DNA of 64,000 nucleotides, taken from contig NZ_CALSAN010000019.1 in the NCBI RefSeq assembly GCF_943372915.1, positions 1 through 64,000 on the forward strand. The letters are read 5' to 3'. The DNA comes from Ferrovibrio terrae_A (GTDB taxonomy: Bacteria > Pseudomonadota > Alphaproteobacteria > Ferrovibrionales > Ferrovibrionaceae). A program made the translations under genes and the position numbers. Position 1 is the first letter of the stretch. Each line of letters starts with the position of its first letter. Shown here in pieces: positions 15,926 to 24,467 of this stretch. Under the pieces are notes generated by a model. It was given only the letters and a program-made list of their open reading frames with translations. It did no database searches and had not been told where the DNA came from.

Positions 15926-17071
15926 ATGCTGACCGACGAGCAGCAGATGATCCGCGACATGGCGCGGGACTTCGCCCAGGAAAAGCTGGCACCGGGGGCG
16001 GCCGAGCGCGACACCACCGCTCAGCCGCCGCTGGATCTGCTGCGGCAGATGGGCGATCTGGGCCTGATGGGCATGGGCGTGCCAGAGCAGTGGGGCGGGG
16101 CGGAGGCCGATTTCGTCGCCTATGTTCTGGCGCTGGAAGAGATCGCCGCCGGCGACGGCGCGGTCAGCACCATCATGTCCGTCAACAATTCGCCGGTCTG
16201 TGCTGCCCTGCTGCGCTATGGCACGTTGCAGCAGAAGGAACGCTATCTGAAGCCGCTGGCGCGCGGGGAATGGATCGGTGCCTTCTGCCTGACCGAGCCG
16301 CAGGCCGGTTCCGATGCGTCGGCCCTGAAGACCCGCGCCCGCCGTGACGGCGATTCATGGCTGATCAGCGGCGTGAAGCAGTTCATCACCTCGGGCTCGA
16401 TCGCCAAACTGGCGCTGGTCTTCGCGGTCAGCGACCCCGCCCAGGGCAAGCGCGGCATCTCCTGTTTCCTGGTGCCCACCGACACCCCGGGTTATCGCGT
16501 TGCCAGCATCGAGCGCAAGCTGGGCCAGAAATGCTCCGATACCTGCCAGATTGTGCTGGAAGATGTGCGGGTGCCGGCAGATGCCCTGCTGGGGGCCGAG
16601 GGCGAGGGCTATCGCATTGCCCTCGCCAATCTGGAATCCGGCCGCATCGGCATCGCCGCGCAGGCCACCGGCATGGCCCGGGCCGCCTTTGATGCTGCGC
16701 GGCTGTATGCAGGCCAGCGCGAGGCCTTTGGCACCGCCATCATCAACCATCAGGCCGTGGCCTTCCGGCTCGCCGATATGGCCACCCGCATCGAGGCGGC
16801 GCATCAACTGTTGTTGAACGCTGCGCGGTTGAAAGATGCCGGGCAGCCTTGCCTCAAAGAGGCCAGCATGGCCAAACTGTTTGCCTCGGAAATGGCCGAG
16901 CGGGTATGCTCGGATGCCATCCAGATTCACGGCGGTTACGGCTATTTGGCCGATTTCCCGGTGGAACGCATCTACCGGGATGTCCGGGTCTGTCAGATCT
17001 ATGAAGGCACGAGCGATGTGCAGCGGCTGGTGATCAGCCGGGCCATTGCCGGAAATGCAGCCGGCGGCTAG
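15926..17071 (+). CDS. Acyl-CoA dehydrogenase (short/branched-chain type)
   Basis: A 381-residue FAD acyl-CoA dehydrogenase. It shows FCLTEPQAGSDASALKT (FAD/substrate segment), IQIHGGYGYLADFPVER and the C-terminal catalytic Glu360 in VCQIYEGTSDVQR. This is the usual base position of short-, medium- and branched-chain enzymes, unlike the ivd product upstream. It probably oxidises a 2-methylbutyryl-, isobutyryl- or short straight-chain CoA ester and would donate electrons to ETF. The gene lies 14 bp after ridA in the same direction. Substrate cannot be settled from sequence alone. Confidence 0.88.
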   Translation: MLTDEQQMIRDMARDFAQEKLAPGAAERDTTAQPPLDLLRQMGDLGLMGMGVPEQWGGAEADFVAYVLALEEIAAGDGAVSTIMSVNNSPVCAALLRYGTLQQKERYLKPLARGEWIGAFCLTEPQAGSDASALKTRARRDGDSWLISGVKQFITSGSIAKLALVFAVSDPAQGKRGISCFLVPTDTPGYRVASIERKLGQKCSDTCQIVLEDVRVPADALLGAEGEGYRIALANLESGRIGIAAQATGMARAAFDAARLYAGQREAFGTAIINHQAVAFRLADMATRIEAAHQLLLNAARLKDAGQPCLKEASMAKLFASEMAERVCSDAIQIHGGYGYLADFPVERIYRDVRVCQIYEGTSDVQRLVISRAIAGNAAGG

Positions 17072-17095
17072 GCCGCCAAACAGAAAAGAGGTCAT

Positions 17096-18877
17096 TTGAA
17101 CCAGGCGAACGAGATCCTTTTTATCGCATCTCTCCTGGTTCTGGTGAGCATCTTCGCCGGATCGGCCTCGAGCCGGTTTGGTGTGCCCTTCCTGCTGGTC
17201 TTCCTCGGCCTTGGCCTGCTGGCCGGCGAGGGCGGGCCGGGCGGCATCGTCTTCCGCGACTACCAGCTCACCTATGCGGTCGGCTCGGCGGCGCTGGGCA
17301 TCATCCTGTTCGATGGTGGCCTGCGCACCCATTTCGCCACCGTGCGGCTGGTGGCGGCGCCGGCCTTCGTGCTGGCCACCATCGGCGTGGTTGGCACCGC
17401 CGTATTGGTCGGCGTGGCGGCGCATTATGCGCTGGGCCTGAAGCCGATGGAGTCTTTCCTGGTCGGTGCCATTGTCGGCTCGACCGACGCGGCAGCGGTG
17501 TTCTTCCTGCTCAACATGAAGGGCCTGGCGCTGCAAAAGCGCGTCAGCGGTACGCTGGAGGTCGAATCCGGCATCAACGATCCGATGGCGATCTTCCTCA
17601 CCATGATGACGGTGGAACTGTTGCGTCATGGCCAGCCGCCCGACACGCTGAAGCTTGCCATCGACTTCGTCGCCCAGATGGCCGGCGGCCTGGTGGTCGG
17701 TCTGATCGGTGGTTTCCTGCTGGTGGCGCTGTTCAACCGCGTATCGGTTGCCGGTGGCCTGTATCCGATTGTTGCCATGGCGGCAGCGCTGCTGATCTTT
17801 TCCGGCGCGCATTTCGTGCAGGCATCGGGCTATGTCGCGGTCTATGTCGCCGGCCTGGTACTGGGCAACCGGCGCCATCGCGGCGCCCAGGTGATCCTGC
17901 GCTTCTATGACGGTCTGAGCTGGCTCAGCCAGATCGTCATGTTCCTGCTGCTCGGCCTGCTGATGACGCCGGACGAGATGACGCCCTATGCGGTGGGCAG
18001 CGGGGTTGTCGCCGCTGTGCTGATGCTGCTGGCGCGGCCGCTGGCGGTGATGATCTGCCTGCTGCCGTTCCGCTACACGATGCGTGAGATCGGCTTCATC
18101 TCCTGGGTCGGCCTGCGTGGTGCGGTGCCGATCTTTCTCGCCACCATTCCGGTGCTGGCCAACCTGCCCAATTCCGAACTCTACGTGACGGCGGCCTTCG
18201 TCTGCGTGCTGGCCTCGCTGACTTTGCAGGGCTGGACCATTGCCCCGGTGGCGCGGTTCTTCGGCCTGGAGCTGCCGCCGAAACCCGAAGCGGTCAGCCG
18301 CACCGATCTCGACCTCGGCTCCACCTCGGATCGCGATGTGGCGAGCTACAGGCTGGAAGCCGACGCGCCGGCGCTGGGCTATCGCTTTGCTGAAATCCCG
18401 CTGCCACGACGCTGCCGTATCATCACCGTGATCCGCGAGGGCACCGTGATGGACCGCGCCAGGCTGGAGCATCTGGAGCCGGGTGACTACTTGCTGGTGC
18501 TGGCGCCGGCCGAGCAGTTCTTCTCGCTCGACCGCCTGTTCACCGCCCGCGAGCAGTCGAAGAAGCAGCGCAAACGGCGCGAGCGCGGCGAGGAGGTGTT
18601 CGGCGAATTCGTGCTGTCGGGCGATACGCTGCTGGGCGAAGTGGCGCTGCTCTATGGCCTGCCGGTCGATGACAAGGACCGCAATGACCCTGTGGGTAGC
18701 TATGTGCGCCGGCGTCTGCGCCATCGCCCGGTGGTGGGCGACCGCCTGCGCTGGGGACCGGTGGAGCTGGTGGTGCGCGAGATCCGCAACGACCGCATCA
18801 CCTCGGTCGGCATCGAGCTGGAACCGGAAGAGCATCCGATCCTGCGTGGCTTCCGCCGCGCCTTCGGGTTTGACTAG
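17096..18877 (+). CDS. CPA1-family K+/H+ antiporter, NhaP2/CvrA-like
   Basis: A 593-residue protein. Residues 1 to about 390 form 12-13 membrane helices of a CPA1 exchanger with the ion-site motif VGAIVGSTDAAAVFFLLN and the conserved segment LEVESGINDPMA. The soluble C-terminus (about 410-593) contains TrkA-C-like domains (YRFAEIPLPRRCRIITVIREG...EPGDYLLVLAP). This layout is that of NhaP2/CvrA, which exchanges K+ or Na+ for H+ and helps osmotic and pH balance. The start is TTG at 17096, preceded by AAAAGAGG at a good distance. It is inserted in the catabolic cluster with no obvious pathway link. Confidence 0.9.
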   Translation: MNQANEILFIASLLVLVSIFAGSASSRFGVPFLLVFLGLGLLAGEGGPGGIVFRDYQLTYAVGSAALGIILFDGGLRTHFATVRLVAAPAFVLATIGVVGTAVLVGVAAHYALGLKPMESFLVGAIVGSTDAAAVFFLLNMKGLALQKRVSGTLEVESGINDPMAIFLTMMTVELLRHGQPPDTLKLAIDFVAQMAGGLVVGLIGGFLLVALFNRVSVAGGLYPIVAMAAALLIFSGAHFVQASGYVAVYVAGLVLGNRRHRGAQVILRFYDGLSWLSQIVMFLLLGLLMTPDEMTPYAVGSGVVAAVLMLLARPLAVMICLLPFRYTMREIGFISWVGLRGAVPIFLATIPVLANLPNSELYVTAAFVCVLASLTLQGWTIAPVARFFGLELPPKPEAVSRTDLDLGSTSDRDVASYRLEADAPALGYRFAEIPLPRRCRIITVIREGTVMDRARLEHLEPGDYLLVLAPAEQFFSLDRLFTAREQSKKQRKRRERGEEVFGEFVLSGDTLLGEVALLYGLPVDDKDRNDPVGSYVRRRLRHRPVVGDRLRWGPVELVVREIRNDRITSVGIELEPEEHPILRGFRRAFGFD

Positions 18878-18905
18878 ACGATAAAAAACGACAGGGAGGC
18901 CTGCG

Positions 18906-19511
18906 ATGGCTGCGCCGCTGGAATTCTATTTCGATTTCTCTTCGCCCTATGGCTACATCGCCGCCCAGCGCATCGATGCCGTTGCCGCCAAGCATGGCCG
19001 CAGCGTGGACTGGCGCCCGATGCTGCTGGGCGCCGTGTTCAAGGCGGAAGGCACCCAGCCGCTGACGCAGTATCCGATGAAGGGCAAATACTCGACCCAT
19101 GATTTCAAGCGCAGCGCGCGCGAGCATGGCATTGCCTTCAATATGCCGGCCACCTTTCCGCTGCCGACCCAGGGCGCCTGCCGTGGCACCTACTGGCTGA
19201 AGCAGACGGCGCCCGACCAGGCCGTGCCGTTTGCCAAGGCGGTCTATAAGGCCTATTTCATTGATGGCCGCGATATCTCGTCGCCTGATGTGCTGGCCGA
19301 TATCGCGGCGGACCTGGGCATCGACCGCAAGGCCTTTCTCGCCGGTATCGAAAGCCCGGAGATCAAGGCGAAGTTGCGCGAGGTGACCGAAGATGCGATC
19401 CAGCATCGCGGCGTGTTCGGTTCGCCCTATACCTTTGTCGACGGCGAACCTTTCTGGGGCGCCGACCGTCTCGACCAGATCGACCGCTGGCTGTCGCGTG
19501 GCGGCTGGTAA
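18906..19511 (+). CDS. 2-hydroxychromene-2-carboxylate isomerase / DsbA-fold protein, copy 1
   Basis: A 201-residue DsbA/GST-kappa-fold protein. The N-terminal FYFDFSSPYGYIAAQRID carries the catalytic Ser position of HCCA isomerases in place of a CxxC motif; the C-terminus GVFGSPYTFVDGEPFWGADRLDQID is typical. HCCA isomerases use glutathione in naphthalene degradation, but many homologues sit in unrelated catabolic clusters with unknown substrates. GGGAGG precedes the ATG. A paralogue of identical length follows 32 bp downstream. No naphthalene-pathway genes are nearby, so the exact reaction is open. Confidence 0.85.
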   Translation: MAAPLEFYFDFSSPYGYIAAQRIDAVAAKHGRSVDWRPMLLGAVFKAEGTQPLTQYPMKGKYSTHDFKRSAREHGIAFNMPATFPLPTQGACRGTYWLKQTAPDQAVPFAKAVYKAYFIDGRDISSPDVLADIAADLGIDRKAFLAGIESPEIKAKLREVTEDAIQHRGVFGSPYTFVDGEPFWGADRLDQIDRWLSRGGW

Positions 19512-19543
19512 CCCATAACAAAGAAAATCGAGGAAACCTCGCC

Positions 19544-20149
19544 ATGGCCAAGCAGATCATCTTCTACTGGGATTTCACCTCGCCCTACGCCTATATCGGC
19601 GCCAACCTGATCGAGGCGGTGGCGCGCAAGCATAACCGCAGCGTCGACTGGCGGCCGGTTTCGATCGGCCATCTGTGGAAGGCGATCCCGGATCGCACGC
19701 CGTTTCCCAAGGTGAAGATGGATTACATGGAGCATGACTGGACGCGCTCGGCCAAACTCGCCGGGCTACCCATCGTCACCACGCCCAACCCGTTCCCCAC
19801 CGATGCCAAGCTGCCGCGCCTGCTGTTCTACCGGCTGAAGGAGCAGAATCCGACCAAGGCGGTGGCCTTTGCCAAGGCGGCGTTCAAGCAATACTGGGGC
19901 GAGGGCAAGGATATCGCCAAGCCCGAGCATCTGAAGACCGTGGTGCATGTGGCCGGTGTGCCCGAAGCCGAGATCGCCAAGGCGGCCGAAGACGCCAATG
20001 CCCGCCAGGCGGTGCTGGATGCCACCGCCGAGGCGATTGAACTCAAGGCTTTCGGCACACCGACCTTTATCGTCGATGATGAGATGTTCTGGGGCTCGGA
20101 CCGCATCGACCATATCGATCGCTGGCTGACCCTGGCGCACAAGAAGTAA
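19544..20149 (+). CDS. 2-hydroxychromene-2-carboxylate isomerase / DsbA-fold protein, copy 2
   Basis: A 201-residue tandem paralogue of the preceding gene, with the same N-terminal (FYWDFTSPYAYIGANLIEAV) and C-terminal (AFGTPTFIVDDEMFWGSDRID) hallmarks. The position equivalent to the catalytic Ser carries Thr (DFTSP rather than DFSSP), though the adjacent Ser is kept. The divergence within a preserved scaffold suggests an old duplication and different substrates or subunits of a heteromer. Ribosome site AGGAAA lies upstream. The DMT exporter gene follows after 9 bp. Confidence 0.83.
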   Translation: MAKQIIFYWDFTSPYAYIGANLIEAVARKHNRSVDWRPVSIGHLWKAIPDRTPFPKVKMDYMEHDWTRSAKLAGLPIVTTPNPFPTDAKLPRLLFYRLKEQNPTKAVAFAKAAFKQYWGEGKDIAKPEHLKTVVHVAGVPEAEIAKAAEDANARQAVLDATAEAIELKAFGTPTFIVDDEMFWGSDRIDHIDRWLTLAHKK

Positions 20150-20158
20150 GCCCTGACC

Positions 20159-21112
20159 ATGACCGAAAAGCCTGCCGGCGGCGCGCTCGCCGTCACCGGC
20201 CTCATCGCCACAGCCTTGCTGTGGGGCGCGATGATCCCGATGACGCATGTGCTGGCGACCAGGCATATCGACCCGTTCTTCATGTCGGCGATCCGCTACC
20301 TGATTCCGGCGCCGCTGCTGATCGGCATGGCGCTGGTCTTCGACCGGGCATCGCCGTTCCGCACGCCAGTACCCTGGCTGGTGGTGGCGAAGCTGGGCGC
20401 CGTCATGGCCTGTTTCTCGATCTTCTACACCGTCGGCATCATGCTGTCTGACCCGGTGCGGGCGGCGATTGCCATGAGCTGCGGTCCGCTGGTGGCGGCG
20501 GTGATGACCAAGCTGATGCTGCGGATGCCGCTGGCGCGCGGCTTCTGGCCGGCGGCGATCAGTGCTGCCATCGGCGCGGCATTGGTGGCGCTGGATGCCG
20601 TGCGTCCCAAGGCCGGCGGCCCCGGCGAGTTCAGCTATCTGGGCGAGGCGATGCTGGTCGGCGCCATGGCAAGCTGGAGTTTCTATTCACTGAAGGTGCA
20701 GGCCTGGCTCGCGCCGCTGGGCTGGAGCAACATGCGTATCACCTGCCTGACCTCTCTGGCCGGTGGCCTTCTGATATGCGGTCTGTTCATCGTGCTGGCG
20801 GCGATCACGCCGGCACGTCTGCCGACCGAGATGCCGTCCAGCGCGGCCCTGTGGATGCTGGCCTGGGTCGGCATCGGCGGGGCGGGGCTGGCGATCCTGT
20901 TCTGGAATTACGGCGTCAGCCATGTCGGCGTGCCGGTGGCGACGCTTTACACCAGCCTGGCGCCGGTCTTCTCGGTGGCCGTTGCGGCGCTGTTCTTTGG
21001 CAGCACCATCACCCTGCAGCAGATCGCCGGCGGGATCCTGATCCTCGCCGGCGTCATCCGCATGCAGTGGCTGGGCGTGCAGGCCGCCCGCGCCCGTCAG
21101 AAGATGGTATAG
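20159..21112 (+). CDS. DMT-superfamily (EamA) transporter
   Basis: A 317-residue inner-membrane protein with ten predicted helices arranged as two EamA repeats. Hallmarks are ALLWGAMIPMTHV in the first repeat and LFWNYGVSHVGVPVATLYTSLAPVFSVAVAALFFG in the second. EamA proteins usually export metabolites or amino acids. It follows the isomerase pair on the same strand, and its last 16 bp overlap the end of the convergent SDR gene. The substrate is unknown. Confidence 0.87.
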   Translation: MTEKPAGGALAVTGLIATALLWGAMIPMTHVLATRHIDPFFMSAIRYLIPAPLLIGMALVFDRASPFRTPVPWLVVAKLGAVMACFSIFYTVGIMLSDPVRAAIAMSCGPLVAAVMTKLMLRMPLARGFWPAAISAAIGAALVALDAVRPKAGGPGEFSYLGEAMLVGAMASWSFYSLKVQAWLAPLGWSNMRITCLTSLAGGLLICGLFIVLAAITPARLPTEMPSSAALWMLAWVGIGGAGLAILFWNYGVSHVGVPVATLYTSLAPVFSVAVAALFFGSTITLQQIAGGILILAGVIRMQWLGVQAARARQKMV

Positions 21113-21882
21113 GCGCCGTCGATCACGAAGCTGTCGCCGGTGTGGTAGCTGCTGGTATCGCTCATCAGGTAGGTGGCGATGCCGGCGAAATCCGAACCCT
21201 GGCCCCAGCGCCGCACCGGAATGCGCGGCAGCACATTGCCGCTGAATTTCGGATCGGCGACGCCGGCCGCCGTCATCTCGGTCTCGATCCAGCCCGGCAG
21301 GATGGAATTGGCGGTCACGCCATAGCGTGCCATTTCCACGGCCAGCGCTCGGATCATCGACAGCATCGCGCCCTTGCTGGCGGCGTAGGATTCGGCGCGC
21401 GCTGCACCATGCACGCCGGCCGTGCTTGCCATGCCGATCAGGCGGCCGCCAGCGGTGTCGCCGGCCTTGCTGCGCTCGACCATGTGGCGGGCGGCAGCAC
21501 GCAGCGTGAAGAAGGCGCCGTCCAGGTTGACCGACAGCACCCGGCGCCATTCCGCCGTACTCAGTTCGTGGAAGGCGGCGCGCTTCTGGCTGACACCGGC
21601 ATTGGCGAAGCAGCCGTCGATACGCCCCATGGTTTTCAGCGCGGCAGCGAAGCCGGCCTCGACCTGGGCTTCGTCGGAGACATCCACCTTCTGCACCAGC
21701 ACGCGATGGCCATGGGCCTTCAGTTTCGCCTCGGCAGCGGCATTCTTGTCCGGGTTGCCGCCCCAGATCACCAGGTCGCAGCCGGCCTGTGCCAGCCCCT
21801 CGGCCATCCCTAAACCGATACCGCCATTGCCGCCGGTCACCAGCGCAACCTTGCCTTTCAGATCGAAGCCTTTGCCGGCCAT
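21097..21882 (-). CDS. Short-chain dehydrogenase/reductase
   Basis: A 261-residue classical SDR. It has the dinucleotide motif VTGGNGGIGLGMAEGLAQAG, the NAG motif (CFANAG), the catalytic Ser region (GMASTAGVHGA), the YAASKG catalytic Tyr/Lys motif and a C-terminal FVIDGAYTIF. It reduces or oxidises an alcohol/ketone pair with NAD(P)H; the substrate is unknown. GGAGGG precedes the ATG. It is the only leftward gene within the liu cluster and divides the ivd half from the carboxylase half. Confidence 0.9.
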   Translation of the reverse strand: MAGKGFDLKGKVALVTGGNGGIGLGMAEGLAQAGCDLVIWGGNPDKNAAAEAKLKAHGHRVLVQKVDVSDEAQVEAGFAAALKTMGRIDGCFANAGVSQKRAAFHELSTAEWRRVLSVNLDGAFFTLRAAARHMVERSKAGDTAGGRLIGMASTAGVHGAARAESYAASKGAMLSMIRALAVEMARYGVTANSILPGWIETEMTAAGVADPKFSGNVLPRIPVRRWGQGSDFAGIATYLMSDTSSYHTGDSFVIDGAYTIF

Positions 21883-22044
21883 GTTCCCTCCATAGTTTTT
21901 GTCGATGCAGCCGATAGATAGGCGAAATTAACAGGTTGTGGTTTGCGCCGCACCCTTTTCCCGCGGCACCCCTTGCAGGCTTCCGGAGGCGCTGGCATGG
22001 TCGTTTGCAATCACAGCCCGAGAACGAGAAGCAGACGCCTTGCC

Positions 22045-23652
22045 ATGAGCGCGCTCACCAGCCAACTCGATACCCGTTCGGCCGCCTTCCGCGACAATGC
22101 CGCCCAGATGCAAAGCCTGGTCGATGACCTGAAAGCCAGGGTCAAGCAGATCAAGCAGGGCGGTGGCGACAAGGCGCGCGAGAAGCATCTTTCACGCGGC
22201 AAGCTGCTGCCGCGCGACCGCGTGCGCACGCTGCTCGATCCCGGCTCGCCCTTCCTGGAGCTGAGCCAGTTCGCGGCTTACGACATGTATGGCGGTGATA
22301 TCGCTGCGGCAGGGGTGATCACCGGCATCGGCCGGGTGATGGGGCGCGAATGCGTCATCGTCTGCAACGATGCCACCGTGAAGGGCGGCACCTATTTCCC
22401 GATGACGGTGAAGAAGCATCTGCGGGCGCAGGAGATCGCGCTGCAGAACCGGCTGCCCTGCCTGTATCTGGTCGATTCCGGCGGCGCCAACCTGCCGACC
22501 TGGGACGAGGTTTTCCCCGACCGCGAGCATTTCGGCCGAATCTTTTACAATCAGGCGAATATGTCGGCCGCCGGCATCCCGCAGATCGCCGTCGTGATGG
22601 GCTCCTGCACTGCGGGCGGCGCCTATGTGCCGGCGATGTCGGACGAGTCGATCATCGTGCGCAACCAGGGCACCATCTTTCTGGCGGGCCCGCCGCTGGT
22701 GAAGGCGGCCACCGGCGAAGTGGTCTCGGCTGAGGACCTCGGCGGCGCGGATGTGCATGCGCGCACCTCGGGCGTCAGCGACCATTATGCGATGAACGAT
22801 GCCCATGCGCTGGGCATCGCCCGGCGGATCGTGGGCAATCTGAACACGGTGAAGCAGGTATCGGGCGATGTGCGGGCACCGCTGCCGCCGCGCTTCGATC
22901 CGGCTGAACTCTATGGCGTGATCCCGAAGGACGGGCGCATTCCCTTTGACGTGCGCGAGATCATTGCCCGCATCGTCGATGATTCCGAGCTGGACGAATT
23001 CAAGAAGCTGTATGGCAGCACGCTGGTCTGCGGTTTCGCCCGCATCCATGGCTATCCGGTCGGCATCATCGCCAACAATGGCATCCTGTTCTCGGAAAGC
23101 TCGCTGAAGGGCGCGCATTTCATCGAGCTGTGCTGCCAGCGCAATATCCCGCTGGTCTTCCTGCAGAACATCACCGGCTTCATGGTCGGCAAGAAATACG
23201 AGTCCGGCGGCATCGCGAAAGACGGCGCCAAGCTGGTGACGGCGGTGTCGACCGCGCGGGTGCCGAAATTCACCGTCATCATCGGCGGCTCCTATGGCGC
23301 CGGCAATTATGGCATGTGCGGCCGGGCCTACAGCCCGCGCCTGCTGTTCATGTGGCCCAATGCCCGCATCTCGGTGATGGGCGGCGAGCAGGCCGCCAGC
23401 GTGCTGGCTACGGTGAAGCGCGACGGCATCGAGGCCGGCGGCGGCAGCTGGTCGAAGGAGGAGGAAGAGGCCTTCAAGAATCCGATCCGCGCCCAATACG
23501 ACCGCCAGGGGCATCCTTACTATGCCTCGGCGCGCCTGTGGGACGATGGCATCATCGACCCGGTTGATACCCGTACCGTGCTGGCGCTCGGCCTCAGCAC
23601 CGCCCATAACGCCCCCATCGAGCCGACCAAGTTCGGCGTGTTCCGGATGTAA
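22045..23652 (+). CDS. mccB: Methylcrotonyl-CoA carboxylase, carboxyltransferase (beta) subunit
   Basis: A 535-residue biotin-dependent carboxyltransferase that moves CO2 from carboxybiotin to 3-methylcrotonyl-CoA, giving 3-methylglutaconyl-CoA in leucine degradation. Typical segments are REKHLSRGKLLPRDRV, LVDSGGANLPTWDEVFPDR, GSCTAGGAYVPAMSDES and PLVFLQNITGFMVGKKYE. ATG at 22045 is chosen because family similarity begins there; the open frame extends about 100 bp further without support. The biotin carboxylase partner is 0.8 kb downstream, after the hydratase gene, the usual liu order. Confidence 0.95.
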   Translation: MSALTSQLDTRSAAFRDNAAQMQSLVDDLKARVKQIKQGGGDKAREKHLSRGKLLPRDRVRTLLDPGSPFLELSQFAAYDMYGGDIAAAGVITGIGRVMGRECVIVCNDATVKGGTYFPMTVKKHLRAQEIALQNRLPCLYLVDSGGANLPTWDEVFPDREHFGRIFYNQANMSAAGIPQIAVVMGSCTAGGAYVPAMSDESIIVRNQGTIFLAGPPLVKAATGEVVSAEDLGGADVHARTSGVSDHYAMNDAHALGIARRIVGNLNTVKQVSGDVRAPLPPRFDPAELYGVIPKDGRIPFDVREIIARIVDDSELDEFKKLYGSTLVCGFARIHGYPVGIIANNGILFSESSLKGAHFIELCCQRNIPLVFLQNITGFMVGKKYESGGIAKDGAKLVTAVSTARVPKFTVIIGGSYGAGNYGMCGRAYSPRLLFMWPNARISVMGGEQAASVLATVKRDGIEAGGGSWSKEEEEAFKNPIRAQYDRQGHPYYASARLWDDGIIDPVDTRTVLALGLSTAHNAPIEPTKFGVFRM

Positions 23653-23656
23653 TGCC

Positions 23657-24451
23657 ATGAGTGACCAGATCATCCTGCTCGATATCGACGGCCGCGGCGT
23701 CGCCACCGTGACGCTGAACCGGCCGCAGGTGCATAACGCTTTCAACGACGATGTGATTCTCGGCCTGACGAAAATCTGGGACGATCTCGCCGCGCGCAAG
23801 GATGTGCGCGTCGTCGTGCTGAAAGGGGCGGGCAAGAGCTTTTCCGCCGGCGGCGATCTCGACTGGATGCGCAAGTCCGGCCAGGCGACGCCGGAGCAGA
23901 ACCGCGCCAGCACCATGAACATGGCGCGCATGCTGAAAAAGCTGAATGACCTGCCGCAGGCGACGCTTGCCCTGGTGCACGGCAACTGCATGGCCGGCGG
24001 CACCGGGCTGGCTTCGGCTGCCGATATGGTGGTGGCCACCAGCGCGGCGCAGTTCGCGCTGACCGAAGTGCGCCTTGGCCTGACGCCAGCAACCATCTCG
24101 CCCTATGTGGTGGCCGCCATCGGCCCGCGTCAGGCGCGACGCTATTTCCTCACCGCAGAGCGCTTCGGTGCCGAGGATGCCTGCCGCATCGGCCTGATCC
24201 ACGAGGTGGTGGCCGACGAGGGCGCGCTGGAAACCCGTGGCGTCGAGCTGATCGGCATGCTGCTGCAGGGCGCGCCGGGTGCGATCCGCGACAGCAAGAT
24301 CCTGGTCGGCCGTGTCGCCGGCCGCAGTGTCGATGAAGAGCTGATGCAGTTCACCGCGCAGAATATCGCCGACCGTCGCGCCAGCGCGGAAGGCCAGGAA
24401 GGGCTGGCGGCCTTCTTCGACAAGCGCAAGCCCAATTGGGCGCAGTCATAA
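23657..24451 (+). CDS. liuC: Methylglutaconyl-CoA hydratase (enoyl-CoA hydratase family)
   Basis: A 264-residue crotonase-fold enzyme. It has the oxyanion-hole segment KGAGKSFSAGGDLDWMRKSG and the second active-site region GNCMAGGTGLASAADMVVA, followed by FALTEVRLGLTPATISPYV. Lying between the two methylcrotonyl-CoA carboxylase subunit genes, it is very probably the hydratase that converts 3-methylglutaconyl-CoA to HMG-CoA. The start lies 4 bp after the mccB stop and mccA follows 16 bp after its stop, so the genes share a transcript. Confidence 0.9.
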   Translation: MSDQIILLDIDGRGVATVTLNRPQVHNAFNDDVILGLTKIWDDLAARKDVRVVVLKGAGKSFSAGGDLDWMRKSGQATPEQNRASTMNMARMLKKLNDLPQATLALVHGNCMAGGTGLASAADMVVATSAAQFALTEVRLGLTPATISPYVVAAIGPRQARRYFLTAERFGAEDACRIGLIHEVVADEGALETRGVELIGMLLQGAPGAIRDSKILVGRVAGRSVDEELMQFTAQNIADRRASAEGQEGLAAFFDKRKPNWAQS

Positions 24452-24467
24452 GAAGGGCGGCCGTATC

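Noticed and set aside
16355..18835. An 826-codon open frame on the minus strand, antisense to the acyl-CoA dehydrogenase and antiporter genes
   Set aside because: Its peptide is rich in His, Gln, Arg and Gly with no domain, as expected opposite a high-GC gene; the plus-strand proteins are clear families.
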